A stretch of DNA of 64,000 nucleotides from Ewingella americana (GCF_006438725.1 NZ_RCZD01000007.1:124001-188000), one strand, 5' to 3'. Positions 43,135-52,667 are shown, counted from the first letter of the stretch. The notes: a model not told the origin generated them from the letters alone. Translations and numbers: made by a program.

Positions 43135-43581
43135 TCAGCGGGTCTCTTTTTCCGGCTGGGTGATCAGCAGCAACTGCCTTAATCGCCGCCACTCTTCCTG
43201 ACTCATGCTGTCGGATGCCAGCCACAGCCGTTGTCGCGAGCTGCGCATCGCCTGACGTAGTCCGCCTTTACGCTTCTCACGCTGCAAAGACAGTAATATT
43301 CCGCTGTCGATCATCCAGACCGGCTTTTTGATCACCCATTCCTGATGCTGCCAAATCAGCCGGTTGCTGTCGAGCAGGCTTATCTCGCCATGGCGCGAAG
43401 TGATCCGCCGCTGGCTACGGATGCATTCGAATATCACCACCAGCAGCAGCGTCATCCATACCGGCCAATAACCTGCGGGCCATGGCGCAAGCAAAATCGC
43501 CAGCATTATTGCACCGTGAATACCCAGCGAAATAAGCTGACTGCGCCATGAAACCCGTAAATCACATTGCCACAGGGCCAC
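43135..43581 (-). CDS. cptA: CptA (YgfX), SdhE-partner membrane protein
   Basis: The 148-residue inner-membrane protein has two TM helices near the N-terminus (about 14-48, [14 protein letters not shown]...) and a cytoplasmic tail rich in Arg. It is encoded immediately after sdhE, overlapping it by 20 bp, as in E. coli and Serratia. YgfX was described as a toxin-like inhibitor of cell-division proteins and as an SdhE-interacting membrane protein. The AcfX/CptA name comes from E. coli usage. Confidence 0.93.
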   Translation of the reverse strand: MALWQCDLRVSWRSQLISLGIHGAIMLAILLAPWPAGYWPVWMTLLLVVIFECIRSQRRITSRHGEISLLDSNRLIWQHQEWVIKKPVWMIDSGILLSLQREKRKGGLRQAMRSSRQRLWLASDSMSQEEWRRLRQLLLITQPEKETR

Positions 43582-43846
43582 GGTCTTTATTTCGCGTCTG
43601 AATGAGGGCCACCATGCGTTGCAATTCGGCGTCCTGAGGCGCGCCGTGATTCATCAACCAATTGAATAAATCGGGATCATCGCTGGTCAGCAGACGCGCG
43701 AACAATGCCTTATCATTGTCATCAAGGCTGTCATATTCGTATTCGAAAAACGGCATGATGGAGATATCCAGCTCACGCATACCGCGACGGCATGCCCAGT
43801 GAATGCGGGATCTGTTATGAATGTCCAGTTGGGTTTTGCTTTCCAT
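43562..43846 (-). CDS. sdhE: SdhE, flavinylation factor
   Basis: The 94-residue five-helix protein promotes covalent FAD attachment to SdhA and FrdA. The essential RGxxE motif is present (CRRGMRELD), with [10 protein letters not shown] and [12 protein letters not shown] conserved. It is slightly longer at the N-terminus than the 88-residue E. coli protein because MESKTQ precedes [11 protein letters not shown]. It forms a bicistronic unit with cptA, divergent from ygfZ across a 262-bp space. Confidence 0.96.
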   Translation of the reverse strand: MESKTQLDIHNRSRIHWACRRGMRELDISIMPFFEYEYDSLDDNDKALFARLLTSDDPDLFNWLMNHGAPQDAELQRMVALIQTRNKDRGPVAM

Positions 43847-44108
43847 AAACTGACTCTTTTTTGAGGTACATTGATAATGTTTTTTATCGGTCGGGAAGGA
43901 TTCTAGCAGTCCATGTGCCCTGCGCGTAACCTTTACATGCGCCGATGTTCACATCTCCATCTCGCCTCGCAAAATACTGCGATATTTTCATGTAACGGAG
44001 AGATAGGCTGCGAGGCATCCCGTAAATGGCATAAATTGAGTTTGCAAAGAGGAGCGGCTCTTTTACCATGGGGTTAACTGTTCATGTCTCTCAGCCCAGG
44101 ATCGCATC

Positions 44109-45101
44109 ATGGCGTACAAGTTTCCGTTTCCACCGCAAAAACCTTCAGCCTCTTCCCATCTCCCGCTGACCTTAATTTCATTGGAAGACTGGGCGATGGT
44201 CTCCATGACCGGCGCCGATACGGTGAAATATTTGCAAGGTCAGGTGACTGCCGATATTGATGCGCTGGCACCAAACCAGCACATACTCTGCGCCCATTGT
44301 GATGCCAAAGGCAAAATGTGGAGCAACATGCGTCTGTTCAAACGCGGTGACGGTATGGCGTTTATCGAGCGCCGTAACCTGCGTAACCAGCAGATGACCG
44401 AGATGAAAAAGTACGCGGTATTTTCAAAAGTGACCTTCACTGAAGATGACGACGTCGTGCTGCTGGGTGTCGCCGGTTTTCAGGCAAGCGCAGCGCTAAA
44501 AGGTCTGTTCTCAACGCTGCCAACCGCAGAACAACCGGTCGTGCAGCAGGATGAGAGCACATTGCTACACCTTTCACTGCCTGCCGAGCGCTACCTGATT
44601 GTTACCAGTCCTGAGAAAGCGCAACAGATGGTTGAAGAACTGGGCGAACAGGCTCAACTCAACGACAGCCAGCAGTGGCTGGCGCTGGATATTGAAGCCG
44701 GTTATCCGGTGATCGACACCGTCAACAGTGTGCAATTTATTCCACAGGCTACCAATATCCAGGCTCTGGACGGTATCAGCTTTACCAAGGGTTGCTACGC
44801 CGGGCAGGAGATGGTTGCCCGAGCCAAATACCGCGGTGCGAATAAACGTGCGCTTTACTGGTTAGCCGGTAATGCCAGCAAAGTGCCGGCCGCAGGGGAT
44901 GATCTGGAGTTACAACTGGGTGAGAACTGGCGACGCACCGGCACTGTCCTTGCTGCCAGCCAGCTTAATGACGGCAGCCTATGGGTGCAGGCCGTGCTGA
45001 ATAACGATCTCGATGCCGATGCAAAACTGCGCGTACGTGATGACGCCGCCAGCCAGTTAAGTATTCAGCCGTTGCCGTATTCGTTGGTTGAAGAGAAGTA
45101 A
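44109..45101 (+). CDS. ygfZ: tRNA-modifying protein YgfZ (folate-dependent Fe-S factor)
   Basis: The 330-residue GcvT-like folate-binding protein is needed for Fe-S enzyme activity such as MiaB. The family signature K-G-C-Y-x-G-Q-E appears in [17 protein letters not shown] with the essential Cys. It is divergent from sdhE, which conserves the E. coli arrangement. A GGGTCAGC/GCTGGCCC stem-loop follows the stop. Confidence 0.97.
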   Translation: MAYKFPFPPQKPSASSHLPLTLISLEDWAMVSMTGADTVKYLQGQVTADIDALAPNQHILCAHCDAKGKMWSNMRLFKRGDGMAFIERRNLRNQQMTEMKKYAVFSKVTFTEDDDVVLLGVAGFQASAALKGLFSTLPTAEQPVVQQDESTLLHLSLPAERYLIVTSPEKAQQMVEELGEQAQLNDSQQWLALDIEAGYPVIDTVNSVQFIPQATNIQALDGISFTKGCYAGQEMVARAKYRGANKRALYWLAGNASKVPAAGDDLELQLGENWRRTGTVLAASQLNDGSLWVQAVLNNDLDADAKLRVRDDAASQLSIQPLPYSLVEEK

Positions 45102-45120
45102 TAAGCCGATAAGTTAAACG

Positions 45121-45143
45121 GGGTCAGCCAAACAAGCTGGCCC
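45121..45143. terminator. stem-loop between ygfZ and yqfA
   Basis: GGGTCAGC (45121-45128) pairs with GCTGGCCC (45136-45143), including one G-U pair, between converging genes. The T-run is short. Confidence 0.6.
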
Positions 45144-45157
45144 TGTCATTTCCCCGG

Positions 45158-45814
45158 TTATGTCCCAGCGAGTATATAGAAATACACCGCAAAAAAGTGG
45201 CACGCACAGCCGCCCAGTACAAACCCGTGCCAGATGGCGTGAGCATAGGGAATGCGCTTAGACGCGTAGAAAATCACGCCCAGCGTATATAACAATCCGC
45301 CAACGGCCAGCAACGCAACACCTCCCGCCGACAGACGTACCGCCAGTTGATAAATCACAATAAGCGATAGCCAGCCCATAGTCAGGTAGGTGATAAGCGA
45401 CAACACCTCAAAACGGTGTGCAAAGGCCATCTTGAAGATAACGCCAAACAGCGCCAGTCCCCAGATCACCGCCATCAGCCCTTTGGCCAGCGGCGAATTC
45501 AGCCCGACCAGCAGGAATGGCGTATAAGTGCCGGCTATCAAGATATAAATCGCGCAGTGATCGAGTTTTTTCAGCCAATATTTGGCTTTTTCATGTGGAA
45601 TAGCATGATAGAGCGTGGAGGCCAGAAACAGCAATATCATGCTGCCGCCGTACAGGCTGTAACTGGTTATCGCCATCACATTGGCGTTTTCAGCCGTGGC
45701 CTGTACCAGTAACAGCACTAATCCTACGATACCTAACACCAGCCCGACGCCATGGCTCAGGCTGTTGGCAATCTCTTCAGCCCAGGGATAATCCTGGCGC
45801 AGTGTTTTACTCAT
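45158..45814 (-). CDS. yqfA: hemolysin III / PAQR-family membrane protein YqfA
   Basis: The 218-residue inner-membrane protein has seven TM helices. PAQR signatures are [14 protein letters not shown] (helix 1), [27 protein letters not shown] and [11 protein letters not shown], with Ser, Asp and three His forming the zinc site. The 'hemolysin' label is historical; a role in membrane lipid homeostasis is proposed. The ATG at 45814 is preferred to one 36 bp upstream because it gives the family-typical N-terminus. Confidence 0.95.
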   Translation of the reverse strand: MSKTLRQDYPWAEEIANSLSHGVGLVLGIVGLVLLLVQATAENANVMAITSYSLYGGSMILLFLASTLYHAIPHEKAKYWLKKLDHCAIYILIAGTYTPFLLVGLNSPLAKGLMAVIWGLALFGVIFKMAFAHRFEVLSLITYLTMGWLSLIVIYQLAVRLSAGGVALLAVGGLLYTLGVIFYASKRIPYAHAIWHGFVLGGCACHFFAVYFYILAGT

Positions 45815-45910
45815 AAAATCATATTCTCCGAGGTAATTATTGAGAAACACACTTTCTAAAATCGGTCAAAAATTTACCTGCAAAGCAGAGTAGCTGAGAA
45901 TAATTCCAGT

Positions 45911-45922
45911 GTACACGTGTAC
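45911..45922. promoter_or_regulatory. perfect palindrome upstream of yqfA
   Basis: GTACACGTGTAC is a 12-bp perfect palindrome in the 330-bp divergent space between yqfA and the HD-domain gene. It has the look of a repressor site, but I cannot match it to a known regulator. Confidence 0.35.
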
Positions 45923-46148
45923 GCTAAAAATTAGTATTAACTGATGTAACAAGCTCTTAGCGCGATAATTATTTCATCGACTCTCTTTTTAGAAACACCT
46001 CAAATCATTCACTTTATTGATAATTTCACTGCATGAGGTTTTGATAAAACATTCTTTGTCGCATGTAAAAACATGATTTTTTTAAAACATCGGATTATCG
46101 TATAGCTCAATGGTCCGATAATGACGTCACAATGACTGAGGTTTGAAT

Positions 46149-46757
46149 ATGTCTGAAGCTTCTTCCGCGCTGAATTTCGGCTCGATGACTGCCGTTTTTC
46201 AGTTCCTGATGGAAATCGATAAACTGAAAAGCGTACAACGCCGCACGAAAGTGCTCGGTACTCAGCGCCAGGAAAACTCAGCGGAACACAGCTGGCATTT
46301 CGCCGTAGCCGCCATGTCTCTTGCGCCTTATGCGCCAAAAGATGTCGATATTCAGCAAGTGATCCGCATGGCACTGCTGCATGACATCGTTGAAATCGAT
46401 GCCGGTGACGTTATGGTTTATGACCTCGCCGCCCGCGAAGCAGTGCACGACCAGGAAGTAATGGCCGCCGACCGCCTGTTTGGCATGTTGCCTGCACCGC
46501 TGAATCAGCAATTCCGGGATTTGTGGAATGAATATGAAGCAGGTGTTACCCCGGAAGCACGCTTTGCGCTGATGATCGACCGTGTGCTGCCGGTCATCAT
46601 GAACCTGAACAATCGGGGCCAAAGCTGGGTGGAAAACAACATTCGTCTGGAGCAGGTGCTGGCACGCAACTCATTCATCGGCGACATCAACCCGGAATTG
46701 TGGCAACACATCCGTGGCCATCTGGACCATGCCCACGCGCAGGGCTGGCTGAAGTAA
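46149..46757 (+). CDS. HD-domain phosphohydrolase (YfbR/HDDC2-like)
   Basis: The 202-residue metal-dependent HD-superfamily protein (HD_3 type) has metal ligands His in AEHSWHFAVAA, the HD dyad in LLHDIVEIDAGDV and a later Asp in MIDRVLPV. Relatives are 5'-nucleotidases acting on deoxynucleoside monophosphates. The ATG at 46149 follows GAGG; the TTG at 46143 is less likely. It is a single gene ending in a strong bidirectional terminator. Confidence 0.9.
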   Translation: MSEASSALNFGSMTAVFQFLMEIDKLKSVQRRTKVLGTQRQENSAEHSWHFAVAAMSLAPYAPKDVDIQQVIRMALLHDIVEIDAGDVMVYDLAAREAVHDQEVMAADRLFGMLPAPLNQQFRDLWNEYEAGVTPEARFALMIDRVLPVIMNLNNRGQSWVENNIRLEQVLARNSFIGDINPELWQHIRGHLDHAHAQGWLK

Positions 46758-46786
46758 CGCTGACGTTTATCGCCTGAAGAGCAAAG

Positions 46787-46820
46787 AAAAAGCCCCGCAG
46801 CTGTCAGCCCGGGGCTTTTT
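46787..46820. terminator. bidirectional rho-independent terminator
   Basis: AAAAAGCCCCG (46787-46797) and CGGGGCTTTTT (46810-46820) form an 11-bp stem with A and T runs on both flanks, between the HD-domain gene and the ABC operon that converge here. Confidence 0.93.
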
Positions 46821-46839
46821 TATGCCATTTTTTATAAGG

Positions 46840-48159
46840 TTACTTCGGTGCGCTAAGCGCCGTGGAATCTACGTAAGGCTTCATGGTCGCGTCAGCTTTC
46901 TGCTGCGCGGCGGCAGCGGCATCCTGTGGCGTCAGTTTCGGATCATTGACCAGCGCCCCCAGTTGATTTTCCATCGCCTGACGCACGGCAACGGTTTCAT
47001 AGGTCGAATACCACGGATAGGCATATTTCAACTGGTCCAGAGCAATGACCGCCCGCGGATCTTTCGCCAGATACTCTTTCATTTCCGGCAAGTCATACGA
47101 GGCCATGCGCGGTGAGAAGTAACCGGTGAAGCGACTCCATGCGCCGTTCACTTTCGGGCTGACCAGATATTGCAAGAAGGTATAGGCCGCCTTTTTCTGA
47201 TCTTCCGAAATCCCTTTAAAGCTCACCAGACTCGCACCGCCGATGCTCACGCCATTACGCACTTTCTGCGGCATCATCGCCACGCCCAGCTCAAAATCTT
47301 TGGTGTTTTCACGCATAAAACCCAGCGCGCCGGTACTGAGCATGGTCATCCCCAGTTTGCCGGAGAAAAACGCCGCGCTGATCTGCTTGGAGTTCAGCAC
47401 GCCAGCTGGCATCACCTTGTCGCGGTACACCAGATTCTGCCAGAACTGCAACGCGCCGACGGTAGAAGCGGTGTTGTAATAGACTTCGCCCGGATAGTCA
47501 GCATTGAAATACTGGCCACCGTTGGCGCGAGTCAGCGCAGATAAAATCCAGCCGCCGTAGTCATCATTGGTGGACGGCAGCATGATGCCCCACTGCCCTT
47601 TGGCCTGGTCAGTGAGTTTTTTCGCATCTTCCAGCAGCTCATCCCAGTTTTTCGGCGGGGCTGAAATTCCGGCTTTAGCGAACAGATCTTTGTTGTAATA
47701 GAGAATAGGTGTCGAGTTGTGGAACGGGATGGCATACGTCACGCCGTTGAGCTGGGCGTTCTGGCGCATCGCGGGCCAGAAATTCTGCGTCAAAAACGGC
47801 GTGGCTTTCTGATCGCCATATTTGAATAAATCGTCCATCGGCAGGATTTCATCTTTAATCGCCAGATCCGCCGTGAAATTGGCAGACATGATCACCAGCG
47901 CCGGGGGCTGGCCGGATTTGGCGGCCGCTTCAGCCTTCACTTTGGTAGTGTCGTAGTTACCGGTAAAAATCCCGCGCACGTCGACATCATTCTGTGACTG
48001 GTTGAACTCTTTGATAACGCGGGTCATTTCCATGGTCAGCTTGCCGTCAACCGGCGCAGGGAACATGAAATCGATGCTCTCTTTCGCCGCCGCCGTACCT
48101 GCGGACAGCAGCCCGAGTGCCAGCGTTAATACGTGAAATTTATGCAGGGTCGAACGCAT
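46840..48159 (-). CDS. UgpB-like extracellular solute-binding protein
   Basis: The 439-residue periplasmic binding protein (SBP family 1) has a Sec signal peptide cleaved near TAAA-KES. The binding lobe text PFHNSTPILYYNKDLFAKAG and the SIGGASLVSF region match glycerol-3-phosphate/glycerophosphodiester binding proteins of the UgpB type. It is last in the permease-permease-gpdQ-ATPase-SBP operon and overlaps the ATPase gene by 20 bp. The placement with GpdQ suggests glycerophosphodiesters as ligand. Confidence 0.88.
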   Translation of the reverse strand: MRSTLHKFHVLTLALGLLSAGTAAAKESIDFMFPAPVDGKLTMEMTRVIKEFNQSQNDVDVRGIFTGNYDTTKVKAEAAAKSGQPPALVIMSANFTADLAIKDEILPMDDLFKYGDQKATPFLTQNFWPAMRQNAQLNGVTYAIPFHNSTPILYYNKDLFAKAGISAPPKNWDELLEDAKKLTDQAKGQWGIMLPSTNDDYGGWILSALTRANGGQYFNADYPGEVYYNTASTVGALQFWQNLVYRDKVMPAGVLNSKQISAAFFSGKLGMTMLSTGALGFMRENTKDFELGVAMMPQKVRNGVSIGGASLVSFKGISEDQKKAAYTFLQYLVSPKVNGAWSRFTGYFSPRMASYDLPEMKEYLAKDPRAVIALDQLKYAYPWYSTYETVAVRQAMENQLGALVNDPKLTPQDAAAAAQQKADATMKPYVDSTALSAPK

Positions 48160-49264
48160 GGTGGATCTCCTGGTGACTGTGTTTCAAATTCAGCCGGGTT
48201 TGGCCTGAAAAGAGATGAAGGTCGTGCAAAGAGAAGTACAGGGTGACGCGATCGCCGGGTTGTGGGATCTCCCGGCTGTTTTCGCGTAAATGGTTTTTTC
48301 TGATGTAACGAATGTTGCCGATGCTGCTTTCTGCATGGCACAGGTACTCGGCACCCAACAACTCGCGGTGGTGCAAAGTGACGTCGATTTTCAGCGTGCC
48401 GTGCGCATCTGGCCGGTCGCTGAGATGTTCGGGTCTGATGCCCAGATACACTTCGCTAAGACCAAGCGAGTGCTCACTGTCCGGCAACGTAATAGCCTGA
48501 TGATTAAGCGATAAAGTACCCTGCCCACAAGGCAGTTTGAAAATATTCATCGACGGTGTGCCGATAAACCCGGCGACAAACAGGTTAGCCGGATGGGCGT
48601 AGAGGGTTTCCGGTGCGCCGATTTGTTGCAGATGGCCCTGGTCCAGCACCGCTATCCGGTCGGCCATGGTCATGGCTTCCATCTGGTCGTGCGTGACATA
48701 CACGGTGCTGGTTTTCAGCTGTTTATGCAGGGTCATGATGCCATCGCGTACTTCGGTGCGCAGACGCGCATCGAGATTCGACAAGGGTTCATCCATCAGA
48801 AACAGCTTCGGGTCACGCACGATGGCACGCGCCATCGCCACCCGCTGCCGCTGGCCCCCGGAGAGTTTCCCCGGTTTTCGGTTCAGCAGCGGTTCCAGTT
48901 GCAATAACCCCGCCACGCGATCCACCCGTGCCCGGTGCTGGGCTTTCGGCTCATTGCGCATCCGCATACCGAAAGTGATGTTCTGCTCGACGGTCATGTG
49001 CGGGAACAGCGCGTAGTTCTGAAAGATCATCGAAAAATTGCGTTCACGCGGTTCCAGCGCGGTGATGTCATCACCGTCCTGCAAAATCCGCCCGTCACTG
49101 ACGTTTTCCAGCCCGGCCAGCAGGCGCAGCAAGGTACTTTTACCGCAGCCAGAAGGCCCCACCAGCACCAGAAACTCGCCGTCGGCGATCTCCAGCGACA
49201 AGTTATTCACCGCCGTACTGCCCTCAAACTGCTTGCTGATATTTTCCAGACGAATGGCCGACAT
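48140..49264 (-). CDS. UgpC-like ABC transporter ATPase
   Basis: The 374-residue nucleotide-binding subunit of the MalK/UgpC type has Walker A (GPSGCGKST), Q-loop (MIFQNYALFPHMTV), signature LSGGQRQRVAMARA, Walker B (LFLMDEPLSNLD) and the switch His (YVTHDQMEAM). The C-terminal OB-fold (about 240-374) is the regulatory domain that in UgpC/MalK contacts other proteins. It starts two bases after gpdQ. Confidence 0.93.
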   Translation of the reverse strand: MSAIRLENISKQFEGSTAVNNLSLEIADGEFLVLVGPSGCGKSTLLRLLAGLENVSDGRILQDGDDITALEPRERNFSMIFQNYALFPHMTVEQNITFGMRMRNEPKAQHRARVDRVAGLLQLEPLLNRKPGKLSGGQRQRVAMARAIVRDPKLFLMDEPLSNLDARLRTEVRDGIMTLHKQLKTSTVYVTHDQMEAMTMADRIAVLDQGHLQQIGAPETLYAHPANLFVAGFIGTPSMNIFKLPCGQGTLSLNHQAITLPDSEHSLGLSEVYLGIRPEHLSDRPDAHGTLKIDVTLHHRELLGAEYLCHAESSIGNIRYIRKNHLRENSREIPQPGDRVTLYFSLHDLHLFSGQTRLNLKHSHQEIHHAFDPA

Positions 49265-49266
49265 GA

Positions 49267-50091
49267 TTAGTCATCCACCGGGCAACTGATGGCGGCGTCG
49301 TACAAATACGGCCCCGGATATTGCGACAGCGGGTGCAAATAACTGACCAGCCCGGTCTTCTCTACCAGTCGGTGCATGACGCAGGCCGCCGGTTCGAGGT
49401 TATAAAACGGCGCAGGGTTGTGATGGAAATAGGGCACCTGATGCACGGTGCCGGGAATGGTGGTGATGATCGCCTGCTTGTATTGCGTAAAAATCAACCG
49501 ATGCGTATGGCCGCAGAACACGCGGACCAGCGACGGGAAACGGTCAATCAACGCCAGCAGTTCGTCGCCGTTCTCGCAAGAGATGGCATCCATCTGCGCC
49601 GAACCAACCTTCACTGGCGGGTGATGCATAAACACCGCCGTCGGTTTGTCCCCGCCCTGCTCCAGTTGTTCTTCAAGCCACAACAGCGTTTCCGGGGTGA
49701 GAAAACCTTTAGATTCACCGGCCAGGCTGCTGTCGATAAACAGCAGGCACATGTCGAAGTCATCTATCGCATAGCGCATATTTTGCGGGTCATTACCCAG
49801 TTCCGGGCAGAGCGGATGCAGCGCTTCGAGGAACTGCGCCTTGTCATCGTGGTTGCCAGGGATGATGTACAGCGGGTAATGCAGGTTTTGCAGCGTACGC
49901 CGCGCCACCCGATACTCCTGCGGCAACCCGCAGTTCACGATGTCGCCGGTGATCACTATCGCGTCAGGTTGCTCCTCCAGCGCGTTAAGCTGATTAACGA
50001 CTTCGGCGTTGCAGGCGTTAACGTCAATGAAGTCATATAATTTGCGGCCTTCGCTGCGAAAATGCATGTCGGAAATTTGTGCGAGAAACAT
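49267..50091 (-). CDS. gpdQ: glycerophosphodiesterase GpdQ
   Basis: The 274-residue binuclear metallophosphodiesterase is strikingly like Enterobacter (Klebsiella) aerogenes GpdQ, which cleaves glycerophosphodiesters such as glycerophosphoethanolamine to glycerol 3-phosphate and also many synthetic phosphodiesters. All metal ligands fall at the same numbers: Asp8 and His10 (ISDMH), Asp50 (GD), Asn80 (GNHDD), His156 (FMHH), His195 and His197 (GHTH). It has no signal peptide, so it is cytoplasmic and acts after import. It lies within a Ugp-like ABC operon, between permease and ATPase genes. Confidence 0.95.
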   Translation of the reverse strand: MFLAQISDMHFRSEGRKLYDFIDVNACNAEVVNQLNALEEQPDAIVITGDIVNCGLPQEYRVARRTLQNLHYPLYIIPGNHDDKAQFLEALHPLCPELGNDPQNMRYAIDDFDMCLLFIDSSLAGESKGFLTPETLLWLEEQLEQGGDKPTAVFMHHPPVKVGSAQMDAISCENGDELLALIDRFPSLVRVFCGHTHRLIFTQYKQAIITTIPGTVHQVPYFHHNPAPFYNLEPAACVMHRLVEKTGLVSYLHPLSQYPGPYLYDAAISCPVDD

Positions 50092-50116
50092 GGGTCACCT
50101 CGTTATGTAATGCCGT

Positions 50117-51010
50117 TTATTTAATGCCTGAGAAGCCGAAGCTTTTAAGAAACTGTTTCTGGAAAAGCACGAACGCCAGCATCAGCGGCAGACACACCAT
50201 CAGCGTACCGGCGGTGATAAGCCCCCACTGACCGCCGGATTCTGCGCCCATCGCGAACGACACCAGCCCGACGGTCAGCACCTGTTTGTCGGGGTCGTTA
50301 AGCACCATCAGCGGCCACAGATATTCATTCCAGTGATAGGTAATACTGACGGTGGCGAAGGCCAGAATGGCGGGCCATGACATCGGGATCAGCACGCGAA
50401 ACACCACCTGCCACCAGCGGCAGCCCTCCATCAGGGCGGCTTCTTCGATTTCACGCGGAATACTGAGGAACGCCTGGCGCATCAGAAACACGCCAAACGC
50501 CGAGGCGAAGTACGGCATCATCACGCCGGTCAATGTGTTGAGCAGGCCGAACTGTTTAAGGATCATCATGTTCGGCACCATCATGATCACCGGCATGATC
50601 ATCAGCTGGATCAGCAACAGGTAGAACAGCGTCTGTTTGCCGCGAAATTCGTGATAGGCAAAGACGTAACCGGCTGTGGTGATGGTCACCAGCTGAACCA
50701 GAAACGTGCCGAAGGAGAAGAAAATCGTGTTGGCGTAGAGCCGCAGCCAGTCGGCGCTGTCCCATGCATCGCGGAAGTTTTGCAACGTCAGCGGAAAACG
50801 TGGCAGCAAAGAGGCCATGCCCGGCCCGAAACTGTTGGCGCTGAAGGCGGCCGAGATCATCCAGATAAAGGGCGCGACCCACAGCAGCGCGGCGCACACC
50901 AGCAGCACCGGCAGCGTGGAACGGCGTGCCCCGCGCAATAATAAAGAAGGTGCCCGGTTGGATGATTTAGCTACCGTGATCCGCAGGTTTTCTGACGTTT
51001 CAACGCTCAT
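50117..51010 (-). CDS. UgpE-like ABC permease
   Basis: The 297-residue inner-membrane subunit of a carbohydrate-type importer has six TM helices. The EAA loop contacting the ATPase is EIEEAALMEGCRWWQVVFRV. The N-terminal extension before TM1 is basic and cytosolic. It overlaps the preceding permease gene by 11 bp, so stoichiometric coupled translation is expected. Confidence 0.93.
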   Translation of the reverse strand: MSVETSENLRITVAKSSNRAPSLLLRGARRSTLPVLLVCAALLWVAPFIWMISAAFSANSFGPGMASLLPRFPLTLQNFRDAWDSADWLRLYANTIFFSFGTFLVQLVTITTAGYVFAYHEFRGKQTLFYLLLIQLMIMPVIMMVPNMMILKQFGLLNTLTGVMMPYFASAFGVFLMRQAFLSIPREIEEAALMEGCRWWQVVFRVLIPMSWPAILAFATVSITYHWNEYLWPLMVLNDPDKQVLTVGLVSFAMGAESGGQWGLITAGTLMVCLPLMLAFVLFQKQFLKSFGFSGIK

Positions 51011-51872
51011 AATGCGCCCCTCTTTCCAGCACCCGCAGGTTCATCACCGAGAAACCAAACAACAGCACCAGCGTCAAAAAAGTCGCTGCCGAGGCTTTGC
51101 CTAAATCGTGGGTGTCATTGGCTAAACTCTGGATGTAATAGAGCATCACGGTGGTGGCATTGTTCGGCCCGCCCTGCGTCATCACCGGCACGTGGTCGAT
51201 TTGTGTAATGGCGTAAATCAGCGCGATGGTGACCACAAAACTGATGGTCGGGCGCAGCAGCGGCAAGGTTACGTAGAAGAAGGTCTGGGTGCGAGACGCC
51301 CCTTCCATGATGGCGGCTTCACGCGCCGACGCGGGGATCGCCTGCAATCCGGCGAGGAAAAACAGCATGTAATAACCGGCGAATTTCCACACGCCGATGA
51401 CGCTCAGGGCAATCAGTGCGCTGTCGCTCATCCCGAGGTAGTTGTTGTTCATCGGCCCGAAGAGTTTCGCCAGGTAATAATCCAGCAGCCCCATGCCGGG
51501 CATGAAGATAAACAGCCACAGCGTCGCGGCGCTGACCAGCGGGATAATCATCGGGAAGAAAAATGCGGTGCGCAGCCAGCGGTTGAGCGAGGTGTTTTCC
51601 CACAGCGCGACGGCCAGCAACAGCGCCAGCACAATGCCGGGGATCACCGTCATCAGGATGTACGCGAGGTTATTGAGCAGCGCGCGCCAGAACACGTCGT
51701 CAGCCAGCAGACGCGCATAATTCTGCAAGCCAACAAACGGCGGATTATCGGTTTGCAGACGGCTATCAAACAGGCTGTCCACCACCGATTGCACCAGAGG
51801 GTAATAGGTGAACAAAAACAGAAAGATCAGGGTGGGCAGCAGCACCAGATAAGGAAACAGCGAACGGCGCAT
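51000..51872 (-). CDS. UgpA-like ABC permease
   Basis: The 290-residue inner-membrane permease has six TM helices and the EAA loop SAREAAIMEGASRTQTFFYV. It starts MRRSLFPYLVLLPTLIFLFL. It is first gene of the minus-strand operon permease A, permease E, gpdQ, ATPase, binding protein. The promoter should lie in 51873-52025; no obvious Pho box was found there. Confidence 0.93.
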   Translation of the reverse strand: MRRSLFPYLVLLPTLIFLFLFTYYPLVQSVVDSLFDSRLQTDNPPFVGLQNYARLLADDVFWRALLNNLAYILMTVIPGIVLALLLAVALWENTSLNRWLRTAFFFPMIIPLVSAATLWLFIFMPGMGLLDYYLAKLFGPMNNNYLGMSDSALIALSVIGVWKFAGYYMLFFLAGLQAIPASAREAAIMEGASRTQTFFYVTLPLLRPTISFVVTIALIYAITQIDHVPVMTQGGPNNATTVMLYYIQSLANDTHDLGKASAATFLTLVLLFGFSVMNLRVLERGAHYER

Positions 51873-51997
51873 CTCTTGTTACCGGTCAGTCAAACAAGCG
51901 CCTACCCTAATCTCTCTTCATGTCAGTTATGTGGCAGTGATGTGATGGTTTTTTGTATAAAAATCAGGCGAATGTTACTGAACAAAATACGGGGGAA

Positions 51998-52018
51998 AAG
52001 GCCAGAGAGCCCGGCCTT
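51998..52018 (-). terminator. stem-loop after the 106-residue gene
   Basis: AAGGCC (51998-52003) and GGCCTT (52013-52018) form a 6-bp stem eight bases beyond the stop of the 106-residue gene. Confidence 0.5.
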
Positions 52019-52025
52019 AACGCCA

Positions 52026-52346
52026 TTACGCCTGACGTTTATCCCTCGCCAATGCAATTCCCGCCTTTTCGGACAGCTCAAACAACGCCGGCAGTAAATG
52101 CGCGGAAGCCTTGAGATAGCCACTCACCTGCGCCACACCTTCCGGCGGCAACAGTTCGCTGTTATCCAGCCCTTCACTCAGGCAGAGCAAGCCGTGGCAA
52201 AGCCCTTCGGCGGATTCAGCGGCAACGGCACCTAAATCATTAAGTTGCGCGTCGGTAAAGTGGCTGAGATCCAGTTCGGCAATCAGCGAACGGAAGACAG
52301 TGATGGAGTTTTCAGGGCAAGCAGTGTCGAAATTTGGATGAGTCAT
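52026..52346 (-). CDS. small acidic protein of unknown function, DUF3077-like layout
   Basis: The 106-residue soluble, acidic, helical protein has two helical halves (SITVFRSLIAELDLSHF and LGAVAAESAEGLCHGLLCLSE) and ends with LPPEGVAQVSGYLKASAHLLPAL. The layout of short helices around a Cys/His pair and a closing Y-L-x-x-x-A-x-x-L-L helix resembles DUF3077 proteins, but I am not certain. Its 5' untranslated region is the structured element at 52380-52473. Function unknown. Confidence 0.6.
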   Translation of the reverse strand: MTHPNFDTACPENSITVFRSLIAELDLSHFTDAQLNDLGAVAAESAEGLCHGLLCLSEGLDNSELLPPEGVAQVSGYLKASAHLLPALFELSEKAGIALARDKRQA

Positions 52347-52379
52347 TTTAAATCTCCGAGTAAATCATGTGATACCACA

Positions 52380-52568
52380 CGAGACGCTAATCTCGGGTGG
52401 TAGCTCAGACAGAGTTAGCGTTACCGGACTCGGAAACCGGTGCCTCATTCGAAGCCCCTGCCTGAGCCACCATAATTTATAGGTGACTCAAAACCTGCGG
52501 CATTATGCCACAGTGAAACCGAGTAAAACTGATCCAGAACGCTAATTCTGACTACGGATCCTCCGTAG
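52380..52568 (-). ncRNA. structured RNA-like element, possible 5' leader or small RNA
   Basis: Hairpin 1: CGAGA-[CGCTAA]-TCTCG (52380-52395). Hairpin 2: CAGAA-[CGCTAA]-TTCTG (52535-52550), with a different stem but an identical loop. TTAGCG (52415-52420) is complementary to both loops. A long arm pairs GGTG...GCTCAG.CAG (52396-52412) with CTG.CTGAGCCACC (52458-52471), enclosing ACCGG/CCGGT. CTACGGA/TCCGTAG (52552-52568) follows. On the minus strand TATAAATT precedes the long arm, and a 22-codon frame (52405-52473) lies within it. Strand and function are inference. Confidence 0.4.
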
Positions 52569-52667
52569 CGAAATGACTATATTCCCGTGAATTTACTAAT
52601 GAAATAGGCTGGATAAACTTACAGAGAGTTGTATTCAAATCTGGAATACGTCTCGCAGGAATGACAC

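Noticed and set aside
52396-52473. A tRNA gene on the plus strand (GGTAGCTCAG start, CTCGGAA anticodon-like loop, TTCGAA and a CCA end)
   Set aside because: The T-arm does not pair (CCTCA against CCCCT), the acceptor ends do not form a 7-bp stem, and the ends instead form one long hairpin. It is described as a structured element.
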